From CAYZJD01 sp964478455 (GTDB lineage Bacteria; Acidobacteriota; Terriglobia; Bryobacterales; Bryobacteraceae), in contig CAYZJD010000327.1 of the NCBI GenBank assembly GCA_964478455.1, positions 1-5,369 of the forward strand: a DNA stretch of 5,369 nt, read 5' to 3'. The translations under genes and the position numbers were made by a program. Below the pieces are notes generated by a model. That model worked only from the letters and a program-made list of their open reading frames with translations, made no database searches and was not told where the DNA came from. Of the stretch, positions 1 through 5,351 are shown piece after piece (positions within the stretch are counted from its first letter, which is position 1; every line of letters starts with the position of its first letter).

Positions 1-704
1 AGGGGGTCGCCGGGCTTCACTTTCCGGTAGCCGCCGGCCATCACCTTCATGGCCACAACACCCATGCCGGCCTTGCGCGCCGCGTCCACCAGGGCGGTCA
101 TGGACGGGTCCATCGTGAAGTTGTAAGTCGTGAGCAGCACGTCGATCCGGCCGCTCTTGATGAGGCCTGGGATGAGGTCCGCATGGCCGGAGTGCGTGCT
201 GACGCCGGAGAAGCGGATCTTCCCTGCTTTCCTGGCCGTCTCCTGCGCTTCGAGCAGCTCGTCGGTCACCGAGGCGATGCTGCCCTTGCCGTGGAGATAC
301 CAGATGTCAACATAGTCCGTTCCAAGCTCCCGGAGGCTGGTGTCGAGGTGATCGAGCGCGCCCTGCCTCGTCGCGGCGCCGGTCTTGGTGGAGATGATGA
401 CGTTCTTGCGCTTCATCTTGAGCGCGGAGCCGACCATCCGCTCGTTGTTGCCGCCCTGATAACCGCGCGCCGTGTCGAAGAGGTTGATGCCGGTGTCGGC
501 CGCCCGTTCAATCACCGTTGGGTCCGAGGTGATCATGCAGCCAAAGCCGACCGTGGTAACTTTCAAGCCCGTTCTTCCGAGGACGCGGTAGCGGAGTTCT
601 CCTTCCTTGAGCGCGCCGGCGCCGGACGTCACGGGGCTTGAGAAAGGTGAAGTGGCAGCGAGGCCGGCGGCGAGAAACCTGCGTCGTGACGGGCCGGATT
701 TCAT
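1..704 (-). CDS. Aldo/keto reductase with Tat signal peptide (partial, C-terminus beyond window edge)
   Basis: This frame is open from the ATG at 704 to the window edge (234 complete codons). The start follows a clear ribosome binding site, AGGAG at 715-711, six bases upstream. Residues 6-12 (SRRRFLA) followed by a small hydrophobic stretch form a twin-arginine signal, so the enzyme is probably exported folded, with its cofactor. The body is an aldo/keto reductase TIM barrel: 'RVLGRTGLKV' near residues 40-49 is the usual first strand, and the catalytic tetrad is visible as Asp77 and Tyr82 (FDTARGY), Lys107 (ISTKTG) and His138 (WYLHG). The family reduces aldehydes or ketones, or oxidises sugars, with NAD(P)H; the substrate cannot be read from sequence. 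Family members usually exceed 300 residues, so roughly the last quarter or more is missing, and a C-terminal Fe-S extension, present in some relatives, cannot be ruled out. It is transcribed divergently from the DUF362 gene. Family assignment is firm; export is likely. Confidence 0.9.
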   Translation of the reverse strand, partial: MKSGPSRRRFLAAGLAATSPFSSPVTSGAGALKEGELRYRVLGRTGLKVTTVGFGCMITSDPTVIERAADTGINLFDTARGYQGGNNERMVGSALKMKRKNVIISTKTGAATRQGALDHLDTSLRELGTDYVDIWYLHGKGSIASVTDELLEAQETARKAGKIRFSGVSTHSGHADLIPGLIKSGRIDVLLTTYNFTMDPSMTALVDAARKAGMGVVAMKVMAGGYRKVKPGDP

Positions 705-706
705 GA

Positions 707-767
707 AGGTCTCCTGAATTGAGTTATAATCACCTGCTAAGGTCTCAATTATAGGCCAGGAGGTCTC
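707..767. promoter_or_regulatory. Divergent promoter region between the reductase and DUF362 genes
   Basis: Only 66 bases separate the two start codons. A perfect TATAAT lies on the plus strand at 725-730 and another on the minus strand at 753-748, each pointing to its own gene. Neither has a convincing -35 box at 17 bases. A perfect 7-base inverted repeat, AATTGAG (717-723) and CTCAATT (744-750), is centred between them. AGGTCTC also occurs three times in direct orientation, at 707-713, 740-746 and 761-767; the outer copies overlap the two ribosome binding sites. The weak -35 boxes and symmetric repeats suggest a regulator controlling both genes together. That is inference; the motifs themselves are seen directly. 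Confidence 0.5.
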
Positions 768-770
768 CCG

Positions 771-1850
771 GTGCCGTCTTCTCTCACCCGTCGCTTCTTC
801 CTGCAAGCGGCAGCAGCCGCTGGTACCGCGGCCGCATCCAGGGGCGAGCAGGCGGCCAGCCCCGCAGAACCGCTGGAGCCGGTCTACAAGTACGACCACC
901 GGGCGACGGTCTCAGTGGTCCAGGGCGAAGAACGCCGGAAGATCGTCCGTGACGCGCTGGCCGCGATCCAGGACCAGATCCGGCCGGTTCTGAAAACGAA
1001 GAAGTACGTCGTCATTAAGCCGAACAATGTCTCGACAGTCAATCAGCTTGCCTGCACGCACCCGGACGCACTCCGCGGGATTCTGGATTTCCTGGCGCCC
1101 CGTTTCAAAGGACCGGTGGTGATCGCCGAATCTTCGGCCGGTGACACGCTGGAGGCCTACGAGAACCTCCACTACGACCGCGTCGCCGCCGAGCACAAGT
1201 CGCAGAAGGTGAAGCTGGTGGACCTGAACCGCGAGGCGAAGCACGAGGTGATGCCGCTGCTCTCGCCGGACCTGCATGTGCAGCCGGTGCGGCTGGCGGC
1301 GCGCCTGCTCGATCCTGACGCATTCGTGATCTGTTCAGCGGTGATGAAGACCCACAACACGGTGGTCGCAACGCTGTCGGTGAAGAACATGACGCTCGGA
1401 GCCCCGATCCGGAGCCTCTTGAAAGACAGGCCACATTGGAACGACAAGCGCAAGTATCACGGCGGAGTGCGGCAGACGCACTACAACATGATGCTGACGG
1501 CGCAGAAGATGCGTCCGTTCTGGGGCGCAACGCTGATCGACGGGTTTGAGGGCATGGAGGGCAACGGTCCGGCATCGGGCACGCCCGTGCCCTCGCGAAT
1601 TGCGATCGCCTCGACGGACCTGATCGCGGCGGACCGGGTGGCGATCGAGGCCATGAGCATCAACCCGGCGTGGGTAGGCTACCTCCAATACTGCTGGCAG
1701 GTCGGCCTGGGGCAGTATGATCTCGCCAAGATCGATCTTCGCGGCGCGGCTCTGGCGGCGGTGAAGAAACCTTACCGGATGCACCGCGACATCGAGCGCG
1801 AGCTGGAGTGGATGGGGCCGCTCAACGACGTGCCGCCCAAGCTGGGGTAG
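771..1850 (+). CDS. DUF362 domain protein with Tat signal peptide
   Basis: The protein has 359 residues and starts at GTG, seven bases after a strong AGGAGG (758-763). Residues 6-12 (TRRFFLQ) followed by an alanine-rich stretch form a twin-arginine signal, so export across the cytoplasmic membrane is expected. The rest matches the DUF362 family: KPNN at 83-86, 'VIAESS' at 117-122, the KTH...VKNM block at 193-207, 'LIDGFEGMEGNGP' at 255-267, the 'ASTDLIAADRVAIEAM' helix at 280-295 and 'GLG..DL..IDLRG' at 312-325. The biochemical role of DUF362 is not settled. Many members carry ferredoxin-type 4Fe-4S clusters, but this one has only three scattered cysteines (95, 188, 308) and no CxxCxxC motif, so it is the cluster-free form. 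It is divergent from the aldo/keto reductase and shares its promoter region. It converges on the FAD oxidoreductase gene with a 36-base gap that holds no recognisable terminator. Confidence 0.9.
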   Translation: MPSSLTRRFFLQAAAAAGTAAASRGEQAASPAEPLEPVYKYDHRATVSVVQGEERRKIVRDALAAIQDQIRPVLKTKKYVVIKPNNVSTVNQLACTHPDALRGILDFLAPRFKGPVVIAESSAGDTLEAYENLHYDRVAAEHKSQKVKLVDLNREAKHEVMPLLSPDLHVQPVRLAARLLDPDAFVICSAVMKTHNTVVATLSVKNMTLGAPIRSLLKDRPHWNDKRKYHGGVRQTHYNMMLTAQKMRPFWGATLIDGFEGMEGNGPASGTPVPSRIAIASTDLIAADRVAIEAMSINPAWVGYLQYCWQVGLGQYDLAKIDLRGAALAAVKKPYRMHRDIERELEWMGPLNDVPPKLG

Positions 1851-1886
1851 ACACGCCGCCGGCGCGGGCTGCGGTCTTCATTCTCC

Positions 1887-3458
1887 TCATGGGTTCCCCT
1901 TTTCAAGCGACAGGATCTGCTTTTGCCCGGCGAGCCGTTGCCCGAAGGCCTCGACATCGATGTGATGCAACGCCCGGCCGGACTTGATGGCCATCGCCGC
2001 GGCAACCCCGGCACTGTGGCCGGCGATCATGTATTGCGGCTCCATGCGGAAGGACGCGTAAGCGACGTGGGACGCCGAGATGCAGGAAGTGACCAGCAGG
2101 TTGGAGCACTCATTGAAGCGGGGCAGAAGTGACCGGTACGGAATCTCGTAGGGCTCCACCGGCACGCTCAGGTAGCCTTCCTGGAGCACTTCGTCGCCGA
2201 TGTCAGGGAAGCGCGGGACCGGCACAGCGACCCACTGAATTTCGCGGATGTCAATGTTATAACCGCCCATGCCGATCGAGTCGTACTTGCGGCGGTTCGT
2301 TTCCAGGTCATGCTGCGTGAGCACGTACTCGCCGAGCATGCGCCGCGTTTCCCGGACGTAAAGCTGGTGCGGCCAGTGGCCCGTGTCCGGGAATTCGTCC
2401 TTGGCCAGGCCCCAGCGGTTCATTTCCGCCCGGACCTTCGCTGGAACGCTGGGGTTGTGGCCAAGGAAATACAAAAGCCCTTGCGCCCAGGTCAGGTGCT
2501 CGTCCCAAATCTCGGCGCGACGGCGATAATCCGCCTCGGGGTAATCCCAGCTTGCGCCCGGAAGATTTGTGGAAACGCCGCCGCCGGCGTTGATGTCCGT
2601 CTTGCCGTTTGGCATCTCGGAGATGCCCAGGAAGTGCGCCAGGGCAGCCCGATCTCCGAGAGCGGGCATGTACCGCTTGACCAGGAGGTACCGCTCAGGG
2701 TTGTAGTTGTTCGGCGGCGGGATCGGCAGTTGGTTTTCCTTGATCCGGGTGAGGCAGATGCGAAAGCAGTAGGGCTGGATCTTGCCATCCCCTTCGCCGA
2801 GCTGCCCGATCGAATCGTAGGGCTGGATGTGCGGCAGCAGCTTGCCCCTCTCGTCGTAGGGTGAAACCGGAACCTGAAGCTGGTGGCCGCCGGGAAGGAA
2901 CTCGCGCCGGCCCGCCCAGGACTCGCCGTACTTCGTTCTCGTCTCGCGGCCGATGGCGTAGGAGACACCGGCGGCCTTCATCAGGTCCCCTTCATACGAC
3001 GCATCGATGAAGACCTGCGCGGAGAACTCGACGCCGTTTTCCATGCTCGCCGCGTCCACGCGGTTTCGCGTCTTCCGGACAGAGGCAAGGCGGTGCCCGA
3101 AGTAGACAGGGACGTTCGCTTCGCGCAGCCATTCGACGAAGGTTCGTTCGCCGACCTTCGGCTCGAAGGTCCAAGCCACCGGAAGACCATACGCCTTGCC
3201 GGCGCGCTCGAAGAACTCCCGCGAGTAGCCGCCGATGACGTGTTGCTGGCGATCCATGTCCGTGCGCCCGAGCCCTCCCGAAACCATGCCGCCGACGTGC
3301 CTGCCGGGTTCAACCAGCGCTACCTTGACGCCCTCCTTGGCGGCGGCAATGGCGGCGACGGCGCCGCCAGCGGTGGCGCCGTAAACGACGACGTCAAAGC
3401 GCTGCTGGGCGGCCAAAAGACCGGCCAGCAGAAGTAGAACGGAGACGCGGAGGGGCAT
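1887..3458 (-). CDS. Secreted FAD-dependent oxidoreductase (FAD_oxidored, PF12831-like)
   Basis: Starting at the ATG at 3458 gives 523 residues. An in-frame GTG at 3491 would add 11 residues before the signal peptide, so 3458 is preferred. Residues 1-18 (Arg4, then a leucine/valine core ending LLAAQ) form a Sec-type signal peptide. The mature protein would begin directly with the Rossmann strand and dinucleotide loop, VVVYGATAGG at 23-32, followed by the acidic strand end VALVEP (46-51) that contacts the FAD ribose. Family hallmarks follow: HVGGMVSGGLG (54-64), FIDASYEGDLM (150-160), YVRETRRMLGEY (367-378) and a C-terminal FAD-contact block SASHVAYASFRMEPQYMIAGHSAGVAAAMA (461-490; key residues His464, Arg471, Glu473, Gly480 and Gly484). 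Such proteins are often annotated as 'xanthan lyase' or simply FAD-dependent oxidoreductase; no substrate is assured. No Shine-Dalgarno sequence is visible. It converges on the DUF362 gene and diverges from the radical SAM gene. Having FAD with a Sec rather than a Tat signal is unusual. Confidence 0.88.
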   Translation of the reverse strand: MPLRVSVLLLLAGLLAAQQRFDVVVYGATAGGAVAAIAAAKEGVKVALVEPGRHVGGMVSGGLGRTDMDRQQHVIGGYSREFFERAGKAYGLPVAWTFEPKVGERTFVEWLREANVPVYFGHRLASVRKTRNRVDAASMENGVEFSAQVFIDASYEGDLMKAAGVSYAIGRETRTKYGESWAGRREFLPGGHQLQVPVSPYDERGKLLPHIQPYDSIGQLGEGDGKIQPYCFRICLTRIKENQLPIPPPNNYNPERYLLVKRYMPALGDRAALAHFLGISEMPNGKTDINAGGGVSTNLPGASWDYPEADYRRRAEIWDEHLTWAQGLLYFLGHNPSVPAKVRAEMNRWGLAKDEFPDTGHWPHQLYVRETRRMLGEYVLTQHDLETNRRKYDSIGMGGYNIDIREIQWVAVPVPRFPDIGDEVLQEGYLSVPVEPYEIPYRSLLPRFNECSNLLVTSCISASHVAYASFRMEPQYMIAGHSAGVAAAMAIKSGRALHHIDVEAFGQRLAGQKQILSLEKGNP

Positions 3459-3472
3459 ATCGCAACAGGTCA

Positions 3473-3507
3473 AGTGTAATTCAGGCCGCACCGCTCGATG
3501 CTACACT
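3473..3507. promoter_or_regulatory. Mirror-image -10 boxes of a divergent promoter pair
   Basis: TACACT occurs on the plus strand at 3502-3507 and, inverted, on the minus strand at 3478-3473. The plus copy has an extended -10 (TGC-TACACT) and ends six bases before the GTG of the radical SAM gene, which places the expected transcript start on that start codon. The minus copy would start a transcript about 8 bases before the ATG at 3458. Neither gene has a visible Shine-Dalgarno sequence, so leaderless or near-leaderless transcripts are plausible. No good -35 boxes are seen. Assignment rests on motif and spacing only. Confidence 0.4.
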
Positions 3508-3513
3508 CGGCCT

Positions 3514-4692
3514 GTGGGGGGCGATACCGCTTTTCCCATCCTGGAAGCAGGACTCGGAACAGCGCCACGGATCACTTCCCTGCTCATCAAGCCGGTCTCC
3601 GCGGTTTGCAACCTCGACTGCGCATACTGCTTCTACCTCGATCGCGAGGCCGATCCGTACAAAGAGCTGCCGGGGCGGCGGATGACGCTCGACACGCTCG
3701 ATCGCCTCGTAGATTCCTACCTGTTTTACTCCTATCCCCAGAGCGTGTTCGCCTTTCAGGGGGGCGAGCCGACCCTCGCCGGGCTGGGGTTTTTCGAGAG
3801 ACTGGTCGAGTACCAGAAAGAATACGGCCGCAACGGGCAAAGCGTCAGCAACGCGCTCCAAACCAACGGAACCCTGATCGATGACGACTGGTGCGCGCTC
3901 TTCCGCGAGTACAACTGGCTCGTGGGCGTATCAGTGGACGGGCCGGAGGAGGTGAATGACCGTTATCGCCTTAACAAACAGGGTCGTGGGACCTGGCGCA
4001 AGGTAATGCAGGGGATCGAAACGCTCCAACGGAACAAGGTGGAGTTCAACGTCCTGTGCGTCCTCAGCCAAGCTAATGTGGAATTGCCCAGGGAACTCTA
4101 CCGGTTCTTCCGGAAGCTGGGTATCGATCACATCCAATACATTCCGCTGGCTGAATTCGATGGAGAGGGCAAGCCGCTGCCCTTCACGATCACGCCGGAC
4201 CAATACGGCCAGTTCTTGTGCGAGACGTTCGACCTTTGGTGGCCGGAGCGGCGGCACGTGCGCATCCGCTTCTTCGATAACCTGGCCGAGGCGCTCGCCG
4301 GGCAGAAACCGGGAAGCTGCACGCTGCACGAGACATGCGACAGCTACGTGGTGGTTGAGTACAACGGAGACGTCTTTCCTTGCGACTTCTTCGTGGAGAA
4401 GGACTGGAAGCTCGGCAACGTCGCTCTCGACTCGTGGCCGGAGATTGCGCGCCGGCAGCGGCGTTACAGCTTCGCGAGCAAGAAGGCGATCGGACACCCG
4501 GAGTGCCGGGTCTGCGAGTACCAGTCGATCTGCCACGGCGGTTGCCCGAAGTTCCGCCACGCGCCGAGGCATAGCTTCGATGATCTGGATTACTTCTGTC
4601 CGGCGTACAAGATGATCTTCGCGAAAGCAGTTGGACCCCTCCGTTCTGACGTAGCACAAATCCTGGGACGGCAGGCGGCGAGTCCGTACTAG
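3514..4692 (+). CDS. Anaerobic sulfatase-maturating enzyme (radical SAM/SPASM)
   Basis: The 392-residue enzyme contains all three iron-sulfur sites of anSMEs, which oxidise an active-site Cys or Ser of type I sulfatases to formylglycine in the cytoplasm without oxygen. The radical SAM cluster is Cys32-x3-Cys36-x2-Cys39 (CNLDCAYC), followed by the SAM-binding QGGEPTLAG (82-90), LQTNGT (115-120) and VSVDGP (139-144). The SPASM part has Cys269, 275, 290, 331, 334, 340, 344 and 362. Their spacing is identical to the ligands I recall for the Clostridium perfringens enzyme (255, 261, 276, 317, 320, 326, 330, 348). The residue after Cys290 is Asp291, matching its proposed catalytic base. The only usable start is GTG at 3514, without a Shine-Dalgarno sequence; the next in-frame Met lies after the cluster. 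No sulfatase is encoded in the window, so its client lies elsewhere. Related SPASM enzymes modify peptides, but the complete anSME pattern favours sulfatase maturation. Confidence 0.9.
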   Translation: MGGDTAFPILEAGLGTAPRITSLLIKPVSAVCNLDCAYCFYLDREADPYKELPGRRMTLDTLDRLVDSYLFYSYPQSVFAFQGGEPTLAGLGFFERLVEYQKEYGRNGQSVSNALQTNGTLIDDDWCALFREYNWLVGVSVDGPEEVNDRYRLNKQGRGTWRKVMQGIETLQRNKVEFNVLCVLSQANVELPRELYRFFRKLGIDHIQYIPLAEFDGEGKPLPFTITPDQYGQFLCETFDLWWPERRHVRIRFFDNLAEALAGQKPGSCTLHETCDSYVVVEYNGDVFPCDFFVEKDWKLGNVALDSWPEIARRQRRYSFASKKAIGHPECRVCEYQSICHGGCPKFRHAPRHSFDDLDYFCPAYKMIFAKAVGPLRSDVAQILGRQAASPY

Positions 4693-4706
4693 AGAGCCGG
4701 TCCGGG

Positions 4707-5123
4707 TCAGCTCGCCGTTGCTGGGCGCCGATAACGCACAACCTTGGAGTACGGCGCACCGGGAGGCGCAGGCCGCCACTCCGCCAACGTGTGGATTTCC
4801 TCGAGCATGCTCCTCGCCCACACCGATGCGGGGTCCAACCCGCGAGCATGAAGAGCTTCCCTGATTTGCTCGAGACGATTTGCGTAAGCCGGGAACTCCA
4901 CCAATGTGGTCGGCTCCAGTTCTTCGTGACCGTCCGGATGGATGCGCGCGATGGCCGCGCTGTGGAACAACTGGGGATTGACCGGGAAGTCCAGAGTTGC
5001 CAGCGTGTCCAACAGGCGTTCGAGCGCGCGTGGCTCCACCGAGATGCTAACGGAAACCAGTTCCCCTTCCGTCCCAGACAGGGTCGGGCTCTTCCATGCG
5101 ATGGTCTCGGGCCGAACCGCCAT
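4707..5123 (-). CDS. Uncharacterised 138-residue protein, likely controlled by the upstream SAM-II riboswitch
   Basis: I do not recognise this family. The ATG at 5123 is chosen because a purine-rich GAGGGGAGGAG (5136-5126) lies immediately before it; an in-frame TTG at 5195 has no ribosome binding site. The protein is soluble: no signal peptide, no membrane segment, no cysteine. Predicted secondary structure by eye is strand (23-30, VSVSISVE), helix (31-45), strand (51-61), strand (72-79), helix (80-94), a second helix (100-112) and a final strand (125-132). That order resembles a ferredoxin-like or ACT-like fold, which often binds small molecules, but this is only a pattern guess. A conserved-looking centre is LDFPVNPQLFH (44-54). 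The gene stands alone: it converges on the radical SAM gene with a 14-base gap, so the SAM-responsive leader appears to serve this gene only. The reading frame with its strong ribosome binding site is convincing; the function is unknown. Confidence 0.8.
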   Translation of the reverse strand: MAVRPETIAWKSPTLSGTEGELVSVSISVEPRALERLLDTLATLDFPVNPQLFHSAAIARIHPDGHEELEPTTLVEFPAYANRLEQIREALHARGLDPASVWARSMLEEIHTLAEWRPAPPGAPYSKVVRYRRPATAS

Positions 5124-5142
5124 AACTCCTCCCCTCTGCGGC

Positions 5143-5160
5143 AGCGGCGTCACCGCCGCC
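5143..5160 (-). other. GC-rich hairpin with GTGA tetraloop in the leader, just before the ribosome binding site
   Basis: On the minus strand GCGGCG (5159-5154) and CGCCGC (5149-5144) form a 6-bp stem closed by a GTGA (GNRA-type) loop, extended by one G-T wobble (5160/5143). It ends about seven bases before the purine-rich ribosome binding site of the 138-residue gene. It may stabilise the mRNA or tune translation, but GC-rich sequence makes chance stems common. Confidence 0.35.
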
Positions 5161-5200
5161 TCCGCGCGGCAGCTTTCACGGCGGGTGCGGCCCAAGAAGC

Positions 5201-5227
5201 AAAAAACCCTGCGCTAAGGCCGCAGGG
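5201..5227 (-). terminator. Intrinsic terminator in the riboswitch leader
   Basis: Read on the minus strand, CCCTGCG (5227-5221) and CGCAGGG (5213-5207) form a perfect 7-bp GC-rich stem around the loop GCCTTAG, followed directly by six T residues (5206-5201). No coding region ends just upstream of it. It lies between the aptamer and the 138-residue gene, 78 bases before that start codon, so it acts as an attenuator in the leader and not as an end-of-gene terminator. On the plus strand there is no T tract after the stem, so it works in the minus direction only. Confidence 0.88.
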
Positions 5228-5259
5228 CGTTTCGTTCAGGACCTACTCGCCTTTAGCAC
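5211..5259 (-). promoter_or_regulatory. Antiterminator pairing between aptamer tail and terminator
   Basis: GTGCTAAAGGC (5259-5249) can pair with GCCTTAGCGC (5220-5211) in ten base pairs with one bulged A (5252) and one G-U. The first segment contains the 3' strand of the SAM-II pseudoknot. The second covers the terminator loop and the first three bases of its 3' arm. The two structures exclude each other, as expected of a transcriptional riboswitch in which ligand binding frees the terminator to form. Read directly from base complementarity; function is inferred. Confidence 0.7.
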
Positions 5260-5315
5260 TTTTTTTTCGTGGTTGCAATTAGCCGGGCGCCTAAGCCGCC
5301 CTAAATCAATCCACG
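5246..5315 (-). promoter_or_regulatory. SAM-II (metA-type) riboswitch aptamer
   Basis: On the minus strand the parts of the SAM-II class appear in order. P1 is CGTGG (5315-5311) with CCACG (5272-5268). Loop 1 carries TGATTTA (5308-5302), and TTGCAA (5278-5273) precedes the P1 return strand. An A-rich linker (5267-5260) leads to GCTAAAGG (5257-5250). P2 forms as a pseudoknot: TTGC (5278-5275) pairs with G5257, C5256, A5254 and A5253, leaving U5255 unpaired, and GCT (5283-5281) can pair with GGC (5251-5249). The class binds S-adenosylmethionine and turns off downstream genes. A 5-bp hairpin, GGGCG (5301-5297) with CGCCC (5289-5285), is inserted in the loop and is compatible with P1 and P2. Known members mostly sit before methionine-synthesis genes in Alphaproteobacteria; here the next gene is an unknown 138-residue protein. 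The assignment is from memory of the consensus, not from a covariance-model score. Confidence 0.8.
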
Positions 5316-5322
5316 CGTTCTC

Positions 5323-5351
5323 AGCATACCATCGGGAGCCGTGGAACGCAA
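5323..5351 (-). promoter_or_regulatory. Sigma-70 type promoter of the riboswitch leader
   Basis: On the minus strand TTGCGT (5351-5346) and TATGCT (5328-5323) are separated by exactly 17 bases, and TGG directly before the -10 box supplies an extended -10 element. The expected transcript start is about 5316, one base before the P1 stem of the aptamer, which supports both calls. The leader to the ATG at 5123 would be about 194 bases, or about 115 bases if transcription stops at the terminator. The remaining 18 bases to the window end show nothing recognisable. Confidence 0.72.

Noticed and set aside
183..641. Plus-strand 152-codon frame opposite the aldo/keto reductase
   Set aside because: The minus strand carries a clear reductase with catalytic residues and a ribosome binding site; the plus frame has neither.
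1851..1886. Possible terminator between the convergent DUF362 and FAD genes
   Set aside because: Only an 8-base CGCCGGCG palindrome with no loop and no T tract is present.
1822..1890. ATGA overlap at the end of the FAD oxidoreductase gene suggesting a coupled downstream gene
   Set aside because: The frame from that ATG stops after 22 codons and runs into the 3' end of the convergent DUF362 gene.
2310..3437. Two plus-strand frames of 184 codons each (2310-2864 and 2883-3437) opposite the FAD oxidoreductase
   Set aside because: They are mirror frames of a well-supported gene, with no ribosome binding site or recognisable motif.
4676..4717. Inverted repeat CGGCGAG (4676-4682) / CTCGCCG (4711-4717) spanning both stop codons of the convergent pair
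   Set aside because: The stem is only 7 bp around a 28-base loop, with no T tract on either strand. It is too weak to call a bidirectional terminator.
3931..4821. Long minus-strand open frame (296 codons) opposite the radical SAM gene
   Set aside because: It lies antisense to a gene with full family motifs, has a low-complexity Arg/Val/Leu/Ala composition, and shows no recognisable domain. Long antisense frames are expected in GC-rich DNA.
5124..5195. Longer start (TTG at 5195) for the 138-residue protein
   Set aside because: There is no ribosome binding site before the TTG, and the added residues look unlike a protein N-terminus. The ATG at 5123 has a strong site immediately upstream.
5201..5316. 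Free-standing small RNA as an alternative to a riboswitch leader
   Set aside because: Promoter plus terminator without an ORF would fit an sRNA, but the SAM-II signature, the antiterminator pairing and the co-oriented gene downstream fit an attenuating riboswitch better. The short terminated transcript would still be seen as a roughly 115-base RNA.
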